Part shown: piece after piece, positions 4,994 through 9,258 of the stretch
Layout: the number at the start of each line of letters is the position of its first letter
How positions within the stretch are numbered: the first letter of the stretch is position 1
Notes under the pieces: model-generated
Seen by the model: the letters and a program-made list of their open reading frames with translations, nothing else
Told to the model about the DNA's origin: nothing
Databases searched by the model: none
Translations under genes and position numbers: made by a program
From: an uncultured Bacilli bacterium
GTDB lineage: Bacteria; Bacillota_I; Bacilli_A; RF39; UBA660
Direction: 5' to 3'
DNA: 9,258 nt
Assembly (NCBI GenBank): GCA_910586425.1
Contig: CAJUHL010000045.1
Location: forward strand, 2,859 to 12,116

Positions 4994-6055
4994 ATGTATT
5001 TTAAAATTTTGAGAGAAGATTTAACGCATCATGGATATATTTATCAGGAAGGATTGAATGTATATTCGAAACCATATGATTCTATACCAAGCAATCGTGA
5101 AGGGTTATTTTTTACAGATATAGAAAATATCTCTGAATTTTATTCTTGCGGAAATAAAATCGCAGAGGTAATACTGCCAGATGGAGAAGAAGTCATTAAA
5201 AGAACTACGGATTATAAGGCTCATAAGATCATTTTGGGAGAGATTCGGGATTTATGGACTATAAACACTCTCGAATACCTGAAAGAATGTGGTGTTGATT
5301 TCCAAGCGAATGGACATCATATACTACATTGTGCAGCCAGAAATGGACATTTGGAGATTGTCAAATATCTGTTAGAGCAAGGATCTGATATCCATTCCTA
5401 TGATGACAATGCTTTACGCCATGCGGCAGGAAATGGACATCTGGATGTTGTTCAGTATTTAGTACAACATGGTGCGAATATTCATGCGCATGATGATCGA
5501 GCTTTGTGTGAAGCCGCAACGAATGGCCATTTGGATATTGTTAAATATTTAATAGAGAAAGGAGCTAATGTACATGCCCGTTGCGATGACGCTTTATGTT
5601 TAGCGGCTTGGAGTGGTCATCTTAGAATTGTAAAGTGCTTGGTCGAAGCAGGTTCTAAAATCCACACATTTGATGAGTTTAATAAGGGTGAAGATGATGC
5701 AGTAGTTTTTGCGTCTGGGAGAGGGTATTTAAATATAGTGAAGTTTTTGATAGAAGCTGAGGGTAACACACACGTACATGACAATGAGGCTTTATGCTGG
5801 GCAGCGAGATCTGGTCATTTAGACATTGTTAAATATTTTATAGAGCGTGGAGCAGATGTTGATGCAAGGCATGGTGATGCGCTGCGAGGAGCGGCCGAAA
5901 ATAACCATTTAGATATTGTTAAATATTTAATAGGACAAGGAGCGAATATCCATGTAATTAATGAATATGTTTTGGAACGAGCTGCCTTAAATAGAGATTC
6001 AAAAACAGCAAAGTATCTAAGTAAATTAATGGAGTTAATAAAAAGTCCTCTTTAG
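4994..6055 (+). CDS. Ankyrin-repeat protein with giant-virus-type N-terminal domain (353 residues)
   Basis: This is a longer paralogue of the preceding gene. Residues 1-~89 repeat the shared domain (MYFKILREDLTHHGYIY, QEGLNV, EGLFFTD, GNKIAEVILPDGE, YKAHKIILGEIRDLW). After a half repeat, ankyrin repeats begin at 110, 140, 170, 200, 236, 266 and 296, with a degenerate last one at 326-353. All are 30 residues except the fourth, which carries a 6-residue insertion (FNKGED). The consensus core is NGHLDIVKYLIEKGANIHA, and the fifth repeat is the most divergent (GRGYLNIVKFLIEAEGNTH). The likely job is protein binding through the repeats with an unknown activity in the N-terminal domain. AGGAGG ahead of the ATG sets the start. 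The TAG stop lies in the loop of the terminator. The last residues, SPL, are read from the hairpin arm. Confidence 0.92.
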   Translation: MYFKILREDLTHHGYIYQEGLNVYSKPYDSIPSNREGLFFTDIENISEFYSCGNKIAEVILPDGEEVIKRTTDYKAHKIILGEIRDLWTINTLEYLKECGVDFQANGHHILHCAARNGHLEIVKYLLEQGSDIHSYDDNALRHAAGNGHLDVVQYLVQHGANIHAHDDRALCEAATNGHLDIVKYLIEKGANVHARCDDALCLAAWSGHLRIVKCLVEAGSKIHTFDEFNKGEDDAVVFASGRGYLNIVKFLIEAEGNTHVHDNEALCWAARSGHLDIVKYFIERGADVDARHGDALRGAAENNHLDIVKYLIGQGANIHVINEYVLERAALNRDSKTAKYLSKLMELIKSPL

Positions 6056-6065
6056 AGGACTTTTT
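6040..6065. terminator. Bidirectional terminator between the second ankyrin gene and the yyaC-like gene
   Basis: AAAAAGTCCTC (6040-6050), loop TTTA, GAGGAC then TTTTT, a perfect stem. It works in both directions, serving the plus-strand ankyrin gene (whose stop codon it contains) and the minus-strand gene ending at 6078. Confidence 0.92.
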
Positions 6066-6077
6066 ATTTGTTGTTAT

Positions 6078-6680
6078 CTAATAGGCAAGATTAATTACAG
6101 AAATTCCTTCACAAATAAAATCTACCATCTTCATAACTTTGGAAAGCCTTGTCGCATTAAGGCAGTTAGCTAAATGTTCTGGCGCTACAACTCCGGTAAT
6201 CGAAATATCTCCTATTGTTCCTAGTTTCTTTCCCAGTCCTGCACCTGGCTGTATGGATCCTATATGTATATTAACAGTCCCAACATCCTTTTCATCACCA
6301 ATGGCAGCATCGATTGCAATCACAAACCAATCAGGATAATTTCTTGAAATTATTCTTCTGTAGAATTCTAAGTTATTAGCATGAACTGGTTCATCCAAAG
6401 TTCCAAATACTTTTACATTTTTACTTTCTAAATGCTGTATTTTATAGCCTAGCAAAGGGCCTAAACAATCTCCAGTTGACCGATCTGTTCCTATGCATAA
6501 AAACACAATACCTTTCTTGGACCTATTATTTTTTATGTTTGCTAAGAGAAAATCAATAATTTTTTTAAATCTTGATATTTCTCCGTTTTTTTGAGGTTGA
6601 AATTTCATAGCTAATTCAAACTTGTCCACTAGCTCCTCTAGATCTATGTTTTTCCTTTTGGCATAGCCTATCTGCTTCAT
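6078..6680 (-). CDS. yyaC: Spore protease YyaC homologue (DUF1256)
   Basis: The protein carries the hallmark segments of the YyaC/DUF1256 family, relatives of the germination protease GPR: FLCIGTDRSTGDCLGPL (60-76), GTLDEPVHANNLE (93-105), IAIDAAIG (121-128) and PGAGLGKKL then GDISITGVV (145-165). Asp66, Asp71 and Asp124 are the conspicuous acidic residues in these motifs. At 200 residues it is full length. The family occurs in endospore-forming Firmicutes and is tied to sporulation or spore germination; its exact substrate is not known to me. Minus-strand GGAGAG lies before the ATG at 6680. It is convergent with the ankyrin gene and divergent from the methyltransferase. Possible promoter on the minus strand: TTGTAA, 17 bases, TACTAA within CATACTAA (6738-6731). 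It is unusual beside accessory genes. Confidence 0.9.
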   Translation of the reverse strand: MKQIGYAKRKNIDLEELVDKFELAMKFQPQKNGEISRFKKIIDFLLANIKNNRSKKGIVFLCIGTDRSTGDCLGPLLGYKIQHLESKNVKVFGTLDEPVHANNLEFYRRIISRNYPDWFVIAIDAAIGDEKDVGTVNIHIGSIQPGAGLGKKLGTIGDISITGVVAPEHLANCLNATRLSKVMKMVDFICEGISVINLAY

Positions 6681-6730
6681 ATATAACTCTCCGTTCTATA
6701 TTCACTAACCTCTATTTTTCATCTTCCTTC

Positions 6731-6738
6731 TTAGTATG
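6731..6738 (-). promoter_or_regulatory. CATACTAA -10-like box upstream of the yyaC-like gene
   Basis: CATACTAA on the minus strand is identical to the octamer in the leaders of both ankyrin genes (4156-4163, 4956-4963). It fits the -10 pattern of forespore sigma-G (CATnHTA), but no GHATR-type -35 lies at the required distance. A sigma-A reading would pair it with TTGTAA 17 bases upstream. Confidence 0.3.
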
Positions 6739-6851
6739 AATGATTTTGTTTGATTACAATAATGTCGCATGGAAAAACTATTACATTTATCTTTACTACA
6801 TACTGCTTCTATATGAGATGAAACTAAGAGAAAACAACACCAACAAAACTA

Positions 6852-8369
6852 TTGGACAAAATTACAAAAGGTATAGCATGGATGGATATTGAAACCGTAT
6901 TAGAACCATCAGCAGGTAACGGAAATATTGCAAGTTATGTAATAGAGCAACATAAAAGAGAAACGTATAAGAATAAACTGGATCTGGATTGTATTGAGAT
7001 TGACAGTGAATTGCGTCAAACTCTTAAAGGAAAGAATTTTCGAGTTGTACATGATGATTTTTTGACGTTTAATACTTTTAAACATTATGATCTCATTATT
7101 ATGAACCCTCCATTTAGTGAAGGAGCAAAACATCTGTTACATGCCTTAACTTTACAAAAGGATAATTTTCATATAATTTGTATTTTAAATGCCGAAACAA
7201 TCAAAAACCCGTATACAAATGAAAGAAAAGACCTAATATCCAGGCTACATGCCTTAAATGCCGAGATTGAGTATATGGAAAATGAATTTTTAATTGCAGA
7301 ACGTCCTACAAGAGTTGAAATCGCTGTAATAAAGATTTTTATTCCTCAACAAGAAAGAAAAAGCATTATATTTGAGGAATTGAAAAGAAAAGTATATCAA
7401 GAAAATTCATTTAAGGATATAACAGATTTAGCATTAAATGATTTTATCAAAGCTGCTGTACAGAAATATAACATAGAGGTAGAGGCAGGCATAAAGCTCA
7501 TCTCCGAATATCAGGCAATGATTCCACATATTCTTACTAATCTAAGAGATTGCGCTTATAATAATCCAATATTAGAAATGAAAATTCAAAGTAAAACGCT
7601 TTCGGTAAACACTTTCGTTGAGGCAGTCAGACGTAAGTATTGGACTGCGTTATTCGATAACCCAAGATTTACAGGAAACATGACTTCAAATTTAGTCAAT
7701 ACATACCATACACAGGTGGCGGAACTGACAAAGTATGATTTTTCAGAGTATAACATTCGGACGATACAGATTGAAATGAGTAAAAACTTAATAAGTGGGA
7801 TTGAGAATTGCATTATAGAGCTTTTTGATAAATTATCATATGAACATGCATACAGTGATGAATATAAGAAAAATATTCATTATTATAATGGTTGGAAAAC
7901 AAATAAGGCCTGGTACATAAATAAAAAGGTTATCTTACCATCCATGAATGCCTTCAGTAGCTGGAGTGGTAAATTTGAGCCTGATTATAGGGTAAGAAGT
8001 CAACTTGCTGATATTGAGAAAGCTTTAAATTATTTAGATGGCGGATTAACAGATGGAATGGATTTGGAAAAATGTTTGAAGCATGCACAACAGATTGAGC
8101 AAACACGAAAAATCAAGTTGAAATATTTCTATGTAACTTTTTATAAAAAGGGAACTTGCCATATCGAATTTACAAATCCTGATCTGTTAAAAAAACTGAA
8201 TATATTTGGAAGCCAGCAGAAAAAATGGTTACCACCGGCTTATGGGAAAGTGACATATGAGGAAATGACGCTTGATGAACGAAATATTGTTGATGAATTT
8301 GAAGGGAAAGAGCAAGATTATTTCATATATGATTCAAGCTCCTCTATTCCTTGTTTGGAGATGGCATAG
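6852..8369 (+). CDS. Orphan N6-adenine DNA methyltransferase with DUF4942-type C-terminus; 5' end disrupted
   Basis: Counted from TTG 6852 (505 residues), the SAM-binding motif is VLEPSAGNGNIA (16-27), followed by CIEID (47-51), DDF (68-70) and the catalytic NPPF (85-88, in DLIIMNPPFSEG). This is the order of an N6-adenine methyltransferase. Residues from ~235 on match the DUF4942 type: KYWTALFDNPRF (~261), NGWKTNKAWYI (~346), DIEKALNYLDG and YKKGTCHIEF, then WLPPAYGK (~458). No restriction enzyme lies nearby, so it is probably a phage- or element-type orphan. The start is doubtful. TTG 6852 has no ribosome site, and homology-like sequence (TTPTKLLDKI) continues upstream in frame to a TAA at 6825. 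An ATG at 6818 (MKLRE) is one base out of phase across an AAAA run (6831-6834). The gene is frameshifted or mis-sequenced at its 5' end. Confidence 0.88.
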   Translation: MDKITKGIAWMDIETVLEPSAGNGNIASYVIEQHKRETYKNKLDLDCIEIDSELRQTLKGKNFRVVHDDFLTFNTFKHYDLIIMNPPFSEGAKHLLHALTLQKDNFHIICILNAETIKNPYTNERKDLISRLHALNAEIEYMENEFLIAERPTRVEIAVIKIFIPQQERKSIIFEELKRKVYQENSFKDITDLALNDFIKAAVQKYNIEVEAGIKLISEYQAMIPHILTNLRDCAYNNPILEMKIQSKTLSVNTFVEAVRRKYWTALFDNPRFTGNMTSNLVNTYHTQVAELTKYDFSEYNIRTIQIEMSKNLISGIENCIIELFDKLSYEHAYSDEYKKNIHYYNGWKTNKAWYINKKVILPSMNAFSSWSGKFEPDYRVRSQLADIEKALNYLDGGLTDGMDLEKCLKHAQQIEQTRKIKLKYFYVTFYKKGTCHIEFTNPDLLKKLNIFGSQQKKWLPPAYGKVTYEEMTLDERNIVDEFEGKEQDYFIYDSSSSIPCLEMA

Positions 8370-8480
8370 GATAGCAATTAAAAGGTGTTTTAGATAATTT
8401 CTGGCTATGACGTGAACTATCAAGTGCCTAAATCATTGTAACTATCAAATTACTGCTACAAATTAATCCATATGAATAAT
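8370..8480. other. Short gene-free spacer
   Basis: No reading frame, promoter or hairpin of note lies between the methyltransferase stop and the terminator. AACTATCAA occurs twice (about 8415 and 8440), probably by chance. Confidence 0.3.
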
Positions 8481-8506
8481 AAAAAAGGAGCTGCGGCTCC
8501 TTTTTA
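8481..8506. terminator. Bidirectional terminator between the methyltransferase and the 87-residue gene
   Basis: AAAAAGGAGC (8482-8491), loop TGCG, GCTCC then TTTTT. The stem is perfect with T-runs on both strands. It serves the plus-strand methyltransferase and the convergent minus-strand gene ending at 8508. Confidence 0.92.
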
Positions 8507-8507
8507 T

Positions 8508-8771
8508 TTATCTGGCTAAACAGTTAGCAACAGTTCGTTCTGTGCAGATCAGCCTTGATTGAGTTCTAAGAAATATTAAACCAATCTTATATTGAACACC
8601 TGTGATCTTATATGCAAACCAATTTAAGAGATTCCCGGATGCTTTATAGGAAATATAAAGCTGGTTTTTCCGGTTTGTCATGTCAAGACCAAATGTCCTT
8701 GTGTTATCCCAGTGCTCTTTAGCATGGCAGGTGATTGAATGATTCCATTTCTTTGAAAACTCTTTAAACAT
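8508..8771 (-). CDS. Unrecognised 87-residue basic protein
   Basis: The minus strand has a very strong ribosome site (AGGAGGAG) eight bases before the ATG at 8771, and the gene ends at a strong terminator, so it is real despite its size. The sequence begins MFKEFSKKWNHSITCHAKEH, followed by WDNTRTFGLDMTNRKNQLYISYKASGNLLNWFAYKITGV. It is basic and rich in aromatic residues, and the central part looks beta-rich. No family is recognised. No signal peptide is evident; the FAYKITGVQYKIGLIFL stretch is moderately hydrophobic but contains lysines, so it is not a clear membrane helix. A promoter-like TTGTTT-17-TATTAT lies about 85-115 bases upstream. Confidence 0.75.
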   Translation of the reverse strand: MFKEFSKKWNHSITCHAKEHWDNTRTFGLDMTNRKNQLYISYKASGNLLNWFAYKITGVQYKIGLIFLRTQSRLICTERTVANCLAR

Positions 8772-8855
8772 ATAAAACTCCTCCTTCTGTCCTTAAACTA
8801 AAAATAGCCAGAGACAGTCGAAGAAGACGGCTCTAGCTTTCAGTAAGATTCAATA

Positions 8856-8884
8856 ATAATATGCAATATAAATAAGTAAAACAA
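8856..8884 (-). promoter_or_regulatory. Possible promoter of the 87-residue gene
   Basis: On the minus strand: TTGTTT (8884-8879), 17-bp spacer, TATTAT (8861-8856). The -35 overlaps one arm of the hairpin at 8880-8939. The leader to the ATG would be about 78 bases. Confidence 0.4.
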
Positions 8885-8939
8885 CACCCGCTCCTATGAA
8901 CTGCAATTTGGATAGCAGATTATTAGAGCGGGTATTGTT
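8880..8939 (-). terminator. Long hairpin, probable minus-strand terminator or structured RNA
   Basis: AACAACACCCGCTC (8880-8893) pairs with GAGCGGGTATTGTT (8926-8939), 13 of 14 bases. A small inner stem forms between CTGC (8901-8904) and GCAG (8915-8918). Read on the minus strand, the GC-rich stem is followed by GTTGTTTTACTTATTT, a U-rich but imperfect tail. On the plus strand the tail is poor. Confidence 0.55.
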
Positions 8940-8957
8940 CTATGCGAGTAGGTATTA

Positions 8958-8977
8958 TACAACATTGAACTGTTGTA
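8958..8977. promoter_or_regulatory. Perfect palindrome (candidate operator)
   Basis: TACAACA (8958-8964), TTGAAC, TGTTGTA (8971-8977): perfect 7-bp arms. It covers the -35 of the plus-strand promoter and the first transcribed bases of the minus-strand promoter, so one bound dimeric repressor could affect both. Confidence 0.5.
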
Positions 8978-8992
8978 CATCTATATTATAAT
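8965..8992 (+). promoter_or_regulatory. Possible rightward promoter
   Basis: TTGAAC (8965-8970), 16-bp spacer, TATAAT (8987-8992). No plus-strand gene follows within the window, so any transcript would run antisense to the partial gene at the right edge. Confidence 0.4.
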
Positions 8993-9013
8993 ACAAAAAT
9001 TCTAAGATGACAA
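8985..9013 (-). promoter_or_regulatory. Strong leftward sigma-A promoter
   Basis: On the minus strand: TTGTCA (9013-9008), 17-bp spacer, perfect TATAAT (8990-8985). It is the closest match to consensus in the window. Confidence 0.7.
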
Positions 9014-9148
9014 CGATTAAAAAAAAGTTATATCGGAGTACGAATGTTTACCCAACTTATACGAAAAAATTCCTTTAGTCTGTATCGTAAAAAAATATGA
9101 GTTGTTTTATGAACGATGTACTAGGTGATAAAAAATGGCCCTTTTGTT

Positions 9149-9258
9149 TTACTTTTGAACATCTATAAAGTTGTTTGCATCAGGATACTTAAAGTGAACC
9201 ATAGAGGAGTGTTCTAAGTCTCTTATAAGTTCTATCCATGTAGGTGTGAAAAAATGGC
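9149..9258 (-). CDS. C-terminal end of an unrecognised gene, cut by the window edge
   Basis: On the minus strand an open frame enters from the right edge and ends at TAA (9151-9149). The visible 35 residues begin HFFTPTWIELIRDLEHSSMV and end YPDANNFIDVQK. They read like genuine protein, with amphipathic helix and mixed polar residues, and the other two minus-strand frames are closed by stops. No domain can be recognised from so little. The start lies outside the window, and no strong terminator follows the stop, only an AT-rich stretch. Confidence 0.55.
   Translation of the reverse strand, partial: HFFTPTWIELIRDLEHSSMVHFKYPDANNFIDVQK

Larger units (their letters stand above)
8880..8979 (-). 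ncRNA. Candidate small RNA of about 100 nt
   Basis: A strong minus-strand promoter (TTGTCA-17-TATAAT, 9013-8985) would start a transcript near 8978. The transcript contains the TACAACA/TGTTGTA inverted repeat at its 5' end and the long hairpin at 8880-8939 at its 3' end. No protein with a ribosome site is encoded; the only frame is 28 codons from an ATG at the presumed start site. It matches no RNA family I recognise. It could act in trans, be a leader that attenuates the 87-residue gene, or be the product of an autoregulated switch. Confidence 0.4.
8772..9148. other. Regulatory intergenic region of 377 bp without a convincing gene
   Basis: It contains, from left to right: the leader of the 87-residue gene, with a possible weak hairpin around AGAG...CTCT (8810-8834); a promoter at 8856-8884 (-); a long hairpin at 8880-8939; a palindrome at 8958-8977; overlapping opposed promoters at 8965-9013; and AT-rich DNA without clear features up to the partial gene at the right edge. 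Confidence 0.6.

Noticed and set aside
4521..5971. Regular 90-bp periodicity that could suggest a repeat array
   Set aside because: The period is that of 30-residue ankyrin repeats in an open reading frame. The units are diverged, so it is not a CRISPR or satellite array.
6731..6766. Confident sigma-G promoter for the yyaC-like gene
   Set aside because: The -10 fits but no GHATR-like -35 occurs at 17-18 bases, so only the shared box is reported.
6909..7813. Two minus-strand frames opposite the methyltransferase
   Set aside because: Both are antisense to conserved methyltransferase motifs and lack ribosome sites.
8894..8980. 28-codon minus-strand frame beginning at the presumed transcript start
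   Set aside because: It has no ribosome site, falls in strongly structured sequence and is short enough to be chance.

Overview
The window looks like accessory DNA from a low-GC, spore-forming Firmicute, most likely a Clostridia or Lachnospiraceae-type gut bacterium. The evidence is AT-rich sequence, strong AGGAGG-type ribosome sites, compact intrinsic terminators after almost every gene, and a YyaC (DUF1256) spore-protein homologue. The mix of small unrecognised genes, an orphan adenine methyltransferase with a DUF4942-type C-terminus, and an MGWTSYH (DUF6927-like) protein is typical of prophages, conjugative elements or large plasmids. No integrase, capsid, conjugation or replication gene is visible, so the type of element cannot be decided. 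No tRNA, rRNA or CRISPR array was seen.

Layout. Positions 1-433 hold two very small reading frames, one apparently frameshifted. Positions 434-1321 (+) encode an unrecognised 295-residue protein with a Lys/Arg/Ala-rich tail. An unrecognised 201-residue gene lies on the minus strand (1589-2194). A small, apparently 5'-disrupted gene (2343-2559) precedes the DUF6927-like gene (2583-3209, +). Next come a 116-residue unknown (3422-3772, +) and a convergent 69-residue coiled-coil-like protein (3814-4023, -). A short hairpin at 4109-4132 resembles the right end of an IS200/IS605-type (TnpB) element.

Positions 4150-6065 are the most distinctive part. Two tandem paralogous modules each consist of the same leader, a 220- or 353-residue ankyrin-repeat protein with a shared N-terminal domain, and a related terminator. 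Both the N-terminal domain and the 30-residue ankyrin repeats recall ankyrin proteins of giant viruses (Mimiviridae). The N-terminal domain also carries spaced residues reminiscent of the ADP-ribosyltransferase/PARP fold, which is only a hypothesis.

The yyaC-like gene follows convergently (6078-6680, -). After it come the methyltransferase (about 6818/6852-8369, +), whose start looks frameshifted, and an 87-residue unknown (8508-8771, -). Positions 8772-9148 contain no convincing gene. They hold a strong minus-strand promoter, an overlapping plus-strand promoter, an embedded palindrome and a long hairpin, so this may be a small RNA or a regulatory switch. The window ends inside a minus-strand gene (9149-9258).

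There is little operon structure: nearly every gene has its own ribosome site and terminator. The ankyrin pair is the best candidate for something novel. Several reading frames appear interrupted by single +1 lesions, which suggests either gene decay or sequencing/assembly errors.
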